Shown here: positions 1 through 5,508 of the stretch, in pieces
Layout: every line of letters begins with the position of its first letter
How positions within the stretch are numbered: the first letter of the stretch is position 1
Program-made: the position numbers and the translations under genes
DNA from: Candidatus Hydrogenedentota bacterium
GTDB taxonomy: Bacteria > Hydrogenedentota > Hydrogenedentia > Hydrogenedentales > SLHB01
NCBI GenBank assembly: GCA_003552765.1
Contig: PUOI01000192.1
Span: 1 to 7,623, forward strand
DNA length: 7,623 nucleotides
Direction: 5' to 3'
Notes under the pieces: model-generated
The model's database searches: none
Told to the model about the DNA's origin: nothing
The model's input: the letters and a program-made list of their open reading frames with translations, nothing else

Positions 1-292
1 CCAATCCTTCGATGCCGTGATGCGCCAAGGTTTGCGCGGCCTCGCGCCGGCCTTCGGCTTCGAGAAAGGCTTTACACCGCGCGGTGCGAAGTATGGTGCC
101 GCCTTTGTTGATGATGCCGCTCACGTCCCGCGGTCCCATCTCCGCCACACGGCCGTCAATAAGTCCTTGGTAGCCCCGTTGTATACCGTAAACGGTTAAT
201 CCCTTGACGTGGGCGGTTCGGACGATGGCCCGAATGGCCGCGTTCATTCCCGGGGCGTCTCCGCCGCTCGTAAGTATCCCGATGGTTTTCAT
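1..292 (-). CDS. pfkA: 6-phosphofructokinase, N-terminal part (3' end outside window)
   Basis: Phosphofructokinase phosphorylates fructose 6-phosphate to fructose 1,6-bisphosphate, the committing step of glycolysis, in the cytoplasm. Only 97 codons are in the window. The protein starts MKTIGILTSGGDAPGMN; the GGDAPGMN nucleotide-binding loop (residues 10-17) and the segment IINKGGTILRTAR (60-72, matching the IINRGGT..G.AR stretch of E. coli PfkA) are diagnostic. The form SGGDAPGMN is that of ATP-dependent enzymes; PPi-dependent ones usually have GGDCPGLN. The residues that decide ATP versus PPi (E. coli 104 and 124) lie outside the window, so the donor is inferred only. The start ATG (290-292) is preceded on this strand by GGAAGGA (302-308 on the plus strand), 9 nt away. 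The gene diverges from the TPR protein gene. Confidence 0.94.
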   Translation of the reverse strand, partial: MKTIGILTSGGDAPGMNAAIRAIVRTAHVKGLTVYGIQRGYQGLIDGRVAEMGPRDVSGIINKGGTILRTARCKAFLEAEGRREAAQTLAHHGIEGL

Positions 293-409
293 GCTGCGCA
301 GTCCTTCCGCGTTGTTGGTTTGTACAATCGGCCGCTTGATGCCCTCGGACCGTCTAAAAGAAGATGTTTCCCGCGCCCCACTCTACCGATTCAAGGCTGC
401 CATTAAAAG

Positions 410-439
410 TTGCCAAACTGTCCCTGGGGCAGGTAGGAT
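410..439 (+). promoter_or_regulatory. Candidate sigma70-type promoter for the TPR-lepB genes
   Basis: TTGCCA at 410-415 (5 of 6 to the -35 consensus) and TAGGAT at 434-439 (4 of 6 to -10) are separated by 18 bp. This would start transcription near 446, about 65 nt before the ATG at 511, and would explain why the in-frame ATG at 364 is not used. The spacer holds an inverted repeat. This is a pattern match by eye only; the sigma-factor consensus of this organism is unknown. Confidence 0.4.
418..432. repeat. 15-bp inverted repeat in the promoter spacer (possible operator)
   Basis: CTGTCCCTGGGGCAG has 7-bp arms around a central T, with one mismatch (T421 against G429). It lies entirely between the candidate -35 and -10 elements of the TPR gene. 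A dyad in that place is typical of a repressor or MerR-like site, but with 15 bases it could also be chance. Confidence 0.3.
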
Positions 440-510
440 TAAGCCGTTCCGTTTTTCGCCGTTCAGCGGGTGTGGCTCAAACGCTCCCGAAACCGATAAA
501 GGACAAGCTG

Positions 511-1464
511 ATGCGCATGGTCTTTCTCACCGCCGGGGCGATGGCCCTCCTGTTTTTCGCCTTGCCCGCCCCTGCAGACGAACTGCCCGAAGAGCTGGAG
601 GCGTTGGAAGAGCATTTCGAGGATGAAGAGCGCCTTATCGAAGCAGCGCGGGCGTTCGATCTCGATCAGATGGAATTGATCGAAGAAAAACTGGAGGCCG
701 CCCGGGATTTGCAGGCCCAAGGGGAAACGGAAGCGGCCCAAGACAAACTCGCCGAGGCCATGGAGCAACGTGACGTAATCCGGCGGGCGTATGAGGAGGT
801 TCTGACGCATTACCCCGAAAACGCCCGGGCCATGATGTATCTTGGCGACCTGCTCTACGACTTCTATCCAGCAGAGGAACACGGAGGCGTCGAACTGTGG
901 AAAGAGGCCGTGGATATTGATCCGGAACTCGCCGGCGCCCATAATAGCTTGGGCATTCATCTATGCCATATGGGTGAATACGAGGACGGGATTTATCACA
1001 TTGACAAGGCGTTGGAACTGGAGCCGGACAATGCCGATTTCCTGTTCAATGTGACGCAGCTCTACATGATACACTTCCCTCAGGTAGAGGAGATCAAGGG
1101 CTGGGATCGCGAACGAATTTACGAAACGGCAATGGACATGTCGCGCCGCGCCGCGGAATTGAGGCCGGACGACTACACGTTCTTGCAGGATTACGCTCAA
1201 GGGTATTTCTCCGCGGAAAACTTCGGGGTGGAGCCCGACTGGTCCGCCGCCGCCGAGGCATGGGAGCGGGCGAGGGAACACGCGCCGCGCGAGGATGTGG
1301 TGTTCTACACATGGCTCAACGAAGCCCGGGCGTGGGAGCGGGATGGCTCCCCCGAGGAAGCGTTGCGGTGCGTGAATGAGGCGTTGGAGCTTCAACCGGA
1401 TAGTCACGCGGCGCAAAATCTCAAGGAGCGGGTCAGGCAAGACGCGGAAGACGCCGGCGGCTGA
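511..1464 (+). CDS. Exported tetratricopeptide-repeat protein
   Basis: This 317-residue protein has a signal peptide (MRM, then a hydrophobic run at residues 4-18, then APA before Asp23, a good signal peptidase I site). It is followed by a very acidic, charged helical stretch (24-97, likely coiled coil) and TPR units. The clearest repeats are about 104-138, 140-173 (A.NSLG.HLCHMGEYEDGI pattern) and 264-297 (ending ALELQPD). TPRs bind protein partners and the partner cannot be told from the sequence. I chose ATG 511 because AAAGGA (498-503) lies 7 nt before it and the signal peptide follows at once. The in-frame ATG at 364 would add 49 residues with no export signal at the start and lies upstream of the likely promoter. 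The stop is 29 bp before lepB, so co-transcription is likely. No enzymatic motif is seen. Confidence 0.85.
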   Translation: MRMVFLTAGAMALLFFALPAPADELPEELEALEEHFEDEERLIEAARAFDLDQMELIEEKLEAARDLQAQGETEAAQDKLAEAMEQRDVIRRAYEEVLTHYPENARAMMYLGDLLYDFYPAEEHGGVELWKEAVDIDPELAGAHNSLGIHLCHMGEYEDGIYHIDKALELEPDNADFLFNVTQLYMIHFPQVEEIKGWDRERIYETAMDMSRRAAELRPDDYTFLQDYAQGYFSAENFGVEPDWSAAAEAWERAREHAPREDVVFYTWLNEARAWERDGSPEEALRCVNEALELQPDSHAAQNLKERVRQDAEDAGG

Positions 1465-1493
1465 GCGCCTACGTTCCACAAGAGGGACCATGG

Positions 1494-2090
1494 ATGACCA
1501 AACAACCTTTGTCGCGAGCCCGGTACACGGCGTACGTGATCATTCTTATCTGCGCCTGCATCCTCTTGTACCTCTTTTACGCGCGGGACATGCGGTTCTT
1601 CCTCGTGCCGTCCTCTTCCATGCGCCCCACGTTTCAAGCACGGGACTACATTCTGACGCTCAATGCGAACGACTACGAGCGGGGCGATCTGGTGGTGATA
1701 AAAGACCCCATGGATCAGAGCCAGTACATGGTGAAGCGCATTGTGGGGGTGGGCGGAGATGAGATGATGGTCCGGCAAGGCGCGCTTTTCGTCAACGGCT
1801 CGTATGTTTCAGAGCCCTATACCCTTGAACCTTACATTGAATATCAGTTCGCGCCGTACACAGTGCCGGAGAACCACGTTTTTCTGCTGGGGGACAACCG
1901 GAATCAGAGCGAGGACAGCAGCACATGGCCCAACCCCGGTCAGCCCACCGATCGGGTCGTCGGCCGGGTTCACGCCATTTATCTTCCTTTTAACCGGATG
2001 CGGCTGGTGTCCCCCTACCCCTTTACCGTCTTGCCAGACGGGGACATAGGAACCACGGAACAGGCTGCGCCGGAAGACGCGCAAGAATAA
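1494..2090 (+). CDS. lepB: Signal peptidase I (S26A)
   Basis: Type I signal peptidase cuts the signal peptide from exported proteins at the outer face of the cytoplasmic membrane. The 198-residue protein has one N-terminal membrane helix (about residues 12-30), then box B VPSSSMRPTF with nucleophile Ser42 before Met43. The general base Lys81 is in YMVKRIVGVGGD (78-89), and box E GDNRNQSEDSS is at 133-143. It is short, of the single-helix type common outside enterics, without the large second domain of E. coli LepB. Box E normally ends DSR; here the Arg is Ser143. AGAGGGA (1481-1487) sits 6 nt before the ATG; an out-of-frame ATG at 1490 is closer and not used. The gene follows the TPR gene by 29 bp, probably as one operon. 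The catalytic dyad is intact, so activity is expected. Confidence 0.93.
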   Translation: MTKQPLSRARYTAYVIILICACILLYLFYARDMRFFLVPSSSMRPTFQARDYILTLNANDYERGDLVVIKDPMDQSQYMVKRIVGVGGDEMMVRQGALFVNGSYVSEPYTLEPYIEYQFAPYTVPENHVFLLGDNRNQSEDSSTWPNPGQPTDRVVGRVHAIYLPFNRMRLVSPYPFTVLPDGDIGTTEQAAPEDAQE

Positions 2091-2285
2091 CGTCATACCT
2101 CCCGCTTGCCTGGCGGGTCCGAATATGTCAGGCTAGAGGCGGTGATCGGCGGATACGCCGTCCCTCCCAAACCACACCCGCAACAACAGTCATGTGCCGC
2201 CGCTGAATCCGCTGCATGCATGCGCCATCCGGCTTTTCGGCCGATGTAGACGGACAAGCAGCGCAACATAGCTAGGTTACATCCC
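2091..2285. other. Intergenic region with several short hairpins
   Basis: These 195 bp between lepB and the rhomboid gene contain no credible gene. Three small stem-loops can be drawn. The first is CCCGC/GCGGG with a 7-nt loop (2101-2117). The second is CGGCG/CGCCG with a GATA loop, extended by GA/TC past a bulged T (2144-2162). The third is ATCGGC/GCCGAT with one bulged C and a loop of six (2227-2245). None is followed by a T-run, so none is a standard intrinsic terminator. A 10-bp palindrome GCATGCATGC lies at 2214-2223. I see no convincing promoter, though the gap suggests that the rhomboid gene has its own start of transcription. Confidence 0.45.
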
Positions 2286-3074
2286 ATGCAGCGCGCGTAT
2301 CACTTCGAGAGCCGCTTTGAATACGGCGGCTTTAGCCAAGGCATCACTTGGATGGTTCAGCGGCTTATTTTGCTGAATGTCCTCGTGTTTGCCGCGCAGC
2401 TCCTGCTGCACATCCCCTTAGGCGGAAGCCCAACCGCCCCCGGCGCCCTTTACGCTCCGCCGGGCGGCGCCATCGTCACGGATTGGCTGGCGTTTCAGTT
2501 CACGGACTTTCTCCAAGGCTGGGCCTGGCAACCGATCACCTACATGTTCCTCCACGGGGGACTGCTTCATCTTTTTCTAAACATGCTGTGGCTTTATGTT
2601 TTTGGTCCGGACGTGGAACGGGTGCTCGGCACGCGGCAATTCGTGTGGTTCTATCTCATCTGCGGCGGCGCGGGCGTGTTCGCGACGGGCGTGCCGTACT
2701 TCATGCACGGCGGCAGCGCCGCGGTCGTGGGCGCGAGCGGGGCGACACTGGGCGTTTTGATTGCGTACGCGTACCTTTATCCCAACCGGCAGCTGTTTTT
2801 GTTTCCCTTGCCCATTCCCATCAACGCCCGGGCGATTGTCCTCTTTGTCGTGATCATGAACTTGGTGTCGGCCCTGGGCCGCGGCCCCATCTCCGTGGCC
2901 ACCCATTTTGGCGGCATGGGGGTGGGACTGGCGTATATGATGCTCGTGCCGCGCATACGGCGCTTGAGCCTCGGCGGGGGACGCAATCCCCACGCCTCGC
3001 AGACGGAACACGATAAGATGGGGGACGCCGTGGACAACATATTCCGGTTCGATGAGAGACGCCGGCGGATGTGA
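2286..3074 (+). CDS. Rhomboid-family intramembrane serine protease
   Basis: Rhomboids cleave membrane-protein substrates inside the lipid bilayer. This 262-residue protein has the full family core: a helix at about 24-44, the HGGLLHLFLNMLWLYVFG segment (90-107, with His95 and Asn99 of the HxxxN motif) and GASGATLGVL with catalytic Ser151. Catalytic His207 is in ATHFGGMGVG (205-214), so the Ser-His dyad is present. The short polar N-terminus, Gly/Tyr/Phe-rich, is usual for bacterial rhomboids, which supports ATG 2286 although only a weak purine stretch (around 2274-2277) precedes it. A cytosolic or external charged tail of about 35 residues ends in RRRRM; it has no recognised domain. The J-domain gene follows 70 bp later. 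Substrates are unknown. Confidence 0.92.
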   Translation: MQRAYHFESRFEYGGFSQGITWMVQRLILLNVLVFAAQLLLHIPLGGSPTAPGALYAPPGGAIVTDWLAFQFTDFLQGWAWQPITYMFLHGGLLHLFLNMLWLYVFGPDVERVLGTRQFVWFYLICGGAGVFATGVPYFMHGGSAAVVGASGATLGVLIAYAYLYPNRQLFLFPLPIPINARAIVLFVVIMNLVSALGRGPISVATHFGGMGVGLAYMMLVPRIRRLSLGGGRNPHASQTEHDKMGDAVDNIFRFDERRRRM

Positions 3075-3112
3075 AGGGGACACGGGCGAGGCGTTGTTTT
3101 TTGGGTGGCATT

Positions 3113-3129
3113 ACGCAAGGGATTTGCGT
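3113..3129. repeat. Inverted repeat upstream of the J-domain gene
   Basis: ACGCAA and TTGCGT flank a 5-bp spacer, 15 bp upstream of the start codon at 3145. The right arm runs directly into TACACT (3130-3135 region), which looks like a weak -10 box, and into the AGAGA ribosome-binding site. It could be an operator or an RNA hairpin near the translation start. The arms are only 6 bp, so chance is possible. Confidence 0.25.
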
Positions 3130-3144
3130 TACACTAGAGATGTC

Positions 3145-3489
3145 ATGCCTAGTATTCAGGAAATCTTGATCTTGTGCCTGCTGATGTTCGTCATCGCGGC
3201 GCTCAATAAGTCGGGGCTTTGGCCCGAAGTCCTGCGCAGCCTTCGTGAGTTGCGCGGAGAGCGGGTGGATGACCCCATGTCCGCCGGCGCGAACTCGGCG
3301 CAGTCCGTCGACATGTGCTACAGGATGCTGGGACTGTCTCCGTCGGCTTCGTGGGCCGACATCGAAAAGGCTTACCGCAGAAAAGCCAAGATCCACCACC
3401 CCGACCATGGTGGTGATGAGGACACCATGCGGGCGCTCAACGAGGCCTACGCCGTGCTAAAGCAGATGAAGCGGTCTTCCTCGCGGTAA
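3145..3489 (+). CDS. Small membrane-anchored J-domain protein
   Basis: J-domain proteins stimulate the ATPase of Hsp70 (DnaK). In this 114-residue protein a hydrophobic helix (about 5-20, IQEILILCLLMFVIAAL) is followed by a Pro-containing amphipathic helix GLWPEVLRSLRELRGE (24-39) and a short linker. A J domain follows (about 57-110) with the essential HPD triad at 85-87, inside HHPDHGGDE, and the helix LNEAYAVLK. The HPDxGG form and the membrane anchor recall Tim14/Pam18 and other class III J proteins; there is no Gly/Phe region or zinc domain. The first 40 residues also resemble TatA/TatB (PEL.RSLG..REF), but the Phe-Gly hinge is absent. I chose ATG 3145 because AGAGA lies just before it and the membrane helix starts at once; the 31 upstream in-frame codons are featureless and overlap the rhomboid gene. 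It may work with the neighbouring membrane proteases, which is inference. Confidence 0.83.
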   Translation: MPSIQEILILCLLMFVIAALNKSGLWPEVLRSLRELRGERVDDPMSAGANSAQSVDMCYRMLGLSPSASWADIEKAYRRKAKIHHPDHGGDEDTMRALNEAYAVLKQMKRSSSR

Positions 3490-3498
3490 CCGCTGGGT

Positions 3499-3511
3499 CC
3501 TCCGGCGGAGG
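3499..3511. terminator. GC hairpin between convergent genes, possible bidirectional terminator
   Basis: CCTCC-GGC-GGAGG is a perfect 5-bp stem with a 3-nt loop (extendable by G:T pairs). It lies in the 23-bp gap between the J-domain stop (plus strand) and the STAS stop (minus strand). Its place fits a shared terminator, but there is no T-run on either side, so termination is only inferred. Confidence 0.35.
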
Positions 3512-3512
3512 G

Positions 3513-3920
3513 TCAGCCGCCGCCCTTGGTCCACGACTCGTCCTCGGCTTCAAACTTGAGGCCGCGTTCATAGCGCGGCACGCCCGACTGCACATCGTCG
3601 TAGATGACGAAGACCTTATCGAGATTGGTTATCTCAAAGACGCGGTGGATGTCCTTATTCACCGCGCAGAGGCGCAACGACCCTTTCGACCCCTCAAGGG
3701 CGTCCTTGATGCGCAGCAGTTCGGTCAGCACCGCGCTCGAAAGATAATGGACGTGGCAGAAGTTGATGAGCAAGTGCGTCTCGGGATGCTTCTCCACGTA
3801 GTCCAGGATCTCGCGGCCAAACTCACTCACGTTGACGGCGTCCAAGACCTTGACTGCCCGGATCGTGGCGACGCAAATCTCGCCTCGTTGCTCAAAGTCC
3901 ACCAGAGGAGTCTTAGTCAT
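3513..3920 (-). CDS. STAS-domain anti-sigma factor antagonist (SpoIIAA/RsbV-like)
   Basis: Proteins of this family are the switch in partner-switching: unphosphorylated, they bind the anti-sigma kinase and free its target; the kinase turns them off by phosphorylating a Ser. The 135-residue protein has the STAS order of strand, helix, strand (THLLINFCHVHYLSSAVL, 48-65), helix and strand. The Ser pair 61-62 sits where SpoIIAA has DSSG with the second Ser phosphorylated, so Ser62 is the likely site. The usual Asp before the pair is Leu60. A tail of about 20 residues (ending WTKGGG) follows the domain. The start overlaps the end of the kinase gene by 8 nt (ATGACTAA), a sign of translational coupling. 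GGAGGGA (3927-3933 on the plus strand) lies 6 nt upstream, inside the kinase gene. Its cognate kinase is almost surely that neighbour. Confidence 0.88.
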   Translation of the reverse strand: MTKTPLVDFEQRGEICVATIRAVKVLDAVNVSEFGREILDYVEKHPETHLLINFCHVHYLSSAVLTELLRIKDALEGSKGSLRLCAVNKDIHRVFEITNLDKVFVIYDDVQSGVPRYERGLKFEAEDESWTKGGG

Positions 3921-4344
3921 CGCAGTTCCCTCCGTTCGTAAAGGCTTTATGCCGAAATTTCATTGTGAGGACGCGGTCTTCTTGGGAATAGGCTACCTGA
4001 TTCATGAAGTGCTTGATCAGTTTCAATCCGCGTCCCCGAAGCTGGGCCAGATCCGGCTCGGGCACGGCTTCAGGCCAAAACTCACCCTGCCCCTCGTCCC
4101 GCACTTCAATACGGCACTCCGCGCCTTCGTCGTATAGCTGCAGCTGCACCGACCGGCCCGGATCTTCCCGGTTGGCGTGCGTGATGGCGTTCACCAGCGC
4201 CTCTTCCAAACAGAGGCGGGCATAAAACTCCTCTTCTCCCTCGATCCAGCCATGCTCGGCCAAACTAGCCACAGCGCCCCCCACCGCTTCGGGCATGACC
4301 TCCAGGTTGCTCGGTATAGTAATACTATAGAAGGGCCTATTCAA
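3913..4344 (-). CDS. Anti-sigma regulatory kinase (RsbW/SpoIIAB-type HATPase)
   Basis: GHKL-fold Ser kinases of this type bind either a sigma factor (or another target) or phosphorylate the STAS antagonist. Numbered from the TTG start, the 143-residue protein has the N box CLEEALVNAITHAN (45-58, with Glu48 and Asn52) and the G1 box RDEGQGEF (82-89, Asp83). The G2 box is RGRGLKLIKHF (103-113), and the last strand is at VLTMKF. I prefer the TTG at 4342-4344: a very strong GGGGAGGGG lies 8-10 nt before it and NRPFYSITIPS is the normal family beginning. The GTG at 4396-4398 would add 18 atypical residues and lies upstream of the likely transcription start. The STAS gene follows with an 8-nt overlap. 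The kinase comes first, the reverse of spoIIAA-spoIIAB. No sigma factor or PP2C phosphatase is in the window, so the target is unknown. Confidence 0.88.
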   Translation of the reverse strand: MNRPFYSITIPSNLEVMPEAVGGAVASLAEHGWIEGEEEFYARLCLEEALVNAITHANREDPGRSVQLQLYDEGAECRIEVRDEGQGEFWPEAVPEPDLAQLRGRGLKLIKHFMNQVAYSQEDRVLTMKFRHKAFTNGGNCDD

Positions 4345-4386
4345 GATTCCCACCCCTCCCCAAAAATTTGCGGCCGGCGTAACTCT

Positions 4387-4415
4387 AGCGTACCACACTG
4401 ACCCCGAATCCCCAA
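4387..4415 (-). promoter_or_regulatory. Candidate promoter for the kinase-STAS operon
   Basis: On the minus strand TTGGGG (4410-4415) and TACGCT (4387-4392) are 17 bp apart, followed by AGAG. Each box matches only 3 of 6 positions. Transcription would start near 4380, leaving about 35 nt before the TTG start, and would exclude the more distant GTG. The sequence TACGCTAGAG resembles TACACTAGAG just before the J-domain gene, which may be a shared -10 form. Confidence 0.28.
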
Positions 4416-4519
4416 ATCCTTACCTGTGCAGATCGCCGGACAACTCAGCTCCATGCCTCCTCAAGCCCGTGCTGGCCGTGTTTGGAACAGGAAACGGACC
4501 GGCTACCACCAACCCTTAT

Positions 4520-4533
4520 CCGGCATATGCCGG
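4520..4533. repeat. Perfect 14-bp palindrome, possible operator for nadX
   Basis: CCGGCATATGCCGG is fully self-complementary. Its right end is 12 bp before the candidate -35 box of nadX and about 140 bp before the nadX start codon. Position and symmetry fit a dimeric regulator site. I do not recognise it as the box of a known NAD regulator. Confidence 0.4.
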
Positions 4534-4545
4534 CCCAACCCAATT

Positions 4546-4575
4546 TTGACTTTCGTAAGCCGTTTGTGCTAGAAA
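4546..4575 (+). promoter_or_regulatory. Candidate promoter for nadX
   Basis: TTGACT (4546-4551, 5 of 6) and TAGAAA (4570-4575, 4 of 6) are 18 bp apart. Transcription would start near 4582 and give a 5' leader of about 95 nt before the ATG at 4676. Read by eye only. Confidence 0.4.
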
Positions 4576-4675
4576 AGGCCATATTGCTTGGTTGTTTGGC
4601 GCGGTTAGCCTCCGCACGAACGCGTTTTCCTTTCTTTACTATGCCGAAACGCCTGACGCTCCCCGAGGATTCCCA

Positions 4676-5482
4676 ATGGCGGCCATGAAACTAGGTTTGG
4701 TGGGATGTGGCAACATTGGCGCGGACATCTGCCGCGCCGTGCAACAGGGAGCGCTTCCCGTGACGCTGGCCGCGCTCACCGATGTGGAGCCCGCGAAGGC
4801 CGGGGAACTCAAGCAAGACCTGGGGTTGGACTGCCCCGTGGCTTCGCTCGAAGACAATGCGGCGCGTTCGGACTTTCTCGTGGAGTGCGCCACGGGAGAC
4901 GCCGTCGCGGCGGTCATTGCGGCGGCCATCCAGGGCAAATGCGATTGCCTGATCCTGAGCCTTGGCGGGCTTCTCACCCAGCCCGGCTTGTTCGAACAGG
5001 CCCGCAAGAGCGGCGTTCGGGTGCGGCTTCCGAGCGGGGCGCTGTGCGGCCTGGACGGGATCCGGGCGGCGCGGGAAGGCGGTTTGGACCGCGTGACCCT
5101 TACGACGCGGAAGCCGCCGCAAGGCCTGAGCGGCGCGCCGTATCTCACGGACAACGGCATTGATGTCGATGGTTTGACCGAGCCGCTCACCGTGTTCGAG
5201 GGCACCGCGCTGGAGGCCGTAAAGGCCTTTCCCAAGAATGTGAACGTGGCGGCGGCCCTGAGCTTGGCCGGTTTGGGACCGGAGAAGACGACAGTGCGCG
5301 TAGTCGCCGATCCCGCGGCAACGGTGAACAGCCACGAAGTCGAGGCGGAAGGCGGGTTTGGCCGGTTGAAAACGGTTACCCAGAACCTGCCATCGCCGCG
5401 AAATCCCAAGACGAGTTATCTGGCTTCCCTGTCGGCCATCGCGGAATTGCGAAGCGCGGCGGAAGCTTTTGTCAGCAGTTAA
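4676..5482 (+). CDS. nadX: L-aspartate dehydrogenase
   Basis: NadX oxidises L-aspartate to iminoaspartate with NAD(P)+, the first step of de novo NAD synthesis, in place of the flavoenzyme NadB; quinolinate synthase then acts on the product. The 268-residue protein has the family length. It carries the Rossmann loop GLVGCGNIG (7-15), LPSGALCGLDGIRAA (118-132), and NVNVAAALSLAGLG (188-201). The His220 of NSHEVEAEGGFG corresponds to the family's active-site His, and NLPSPRNPKTSYLA (237-250) closes the fold. ATG 4676 is 6 nt after GAGGA (4665-4669), so I prefer it to the ATG at 4685 and to the upstream in-frame ATG at 4592, which would add 28 unrelated residues and leave almost no leader. No nadA or nadC is in view. 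The gene precedes rplU by 62 bp on the same strand. Confidence 0.92.
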   Translation: MAAMKLGLVGCGNIGADICRAVQQGALPVTLAALTDVEPAKAGELKQDLGLDCPVASLEDNAARSDFLVECATGDAVAAVIAAAIQGKCDCLILSLGGLLTQPGLFEQARKSGVRVRLPSGALCGLDGIRAAREGGLDRVTLTTRKPPQGLSGAPYLTDNGIDVDGLTEPLTVFEGTALEAVKAFPKNVNVAAALSLAGLGPEKTTVRVVADPAATVNSHEVEAEGGFGRLKTVTQNLPSPRNPKTSYLASLSAIAELRSAAEAFVSS

Positions 5483-5508
5483 GAGAATTCGGCACATTAC
5501 ATACTTGA

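Larger units (their letters stand above)
4345..4675. other. Divergent intergenic region between the kinase operon and nadX
   Basis: About 330 bp without a supported gene. Short frames in it have no ribosome-binding site and no recognisable protein. It holds the kinase ribosome-binding site, a promoter candidate for each direction, and a perfect 14-bp palindrome. The stretch 4416-4519 shows nothing else that I can name. Confidence 0.6.

Noticed and set aside
364..510. N-terminal extension of the TPR protein from an upstream ATG
   Set aside because: It would put 49 residues before a clear signal peptide, has no ribosome-binding site, and lies across the likely promoter.
961..1491. Minus-strand frame opposite the TPR gene
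   Set aside because: The plus-strand frame has a signal peptide, TPR pattern and ribosome-binding site; the antisense one has none.
2101..2117. Intrinsic terminator after lepB
   Set aside because: The 5-bp stem CCCGC/GCGGG has no T-run; kept only as a hairpin in the intergenic entry.
2093..2287. Minus-strand reading frame with a Cys-rich stretch (CCCGCG)
   Set aside because: No ribosome-binding site, no recognisable family, and it exactly fills the hairpin-rich gap; the Cys run comes from a CAA-rich repeat-like sequence on the other strand.
3101..3135. Sigma54 promoter upstream of the J-domain gene
   Set aside because: TGGCA and TTGC are present but their spacing does not fit the -24/-12 pattern.
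4345..4398. GTG start for the anti-sigma kinase
   Set aside because: The added residues include the translated ribosome-binding site (WGGVG) and do not match the family; the TTG at 4342-4344 is better placed.
4592..4675. Longer nadX with 28 extra N-terminal residues
   Set aside because: The extra residues do not fit the family, whose members begin a few residues before the Rossmann loop; the ATG at 4676 has a proper ribosome-binding site.
4482..4688. Short plus-strand frame upstream of nadX
   Set aside because: It runs over the palindrome, the promoter candidate and the nadX start, has no ribosome-binding site and no family likeness.
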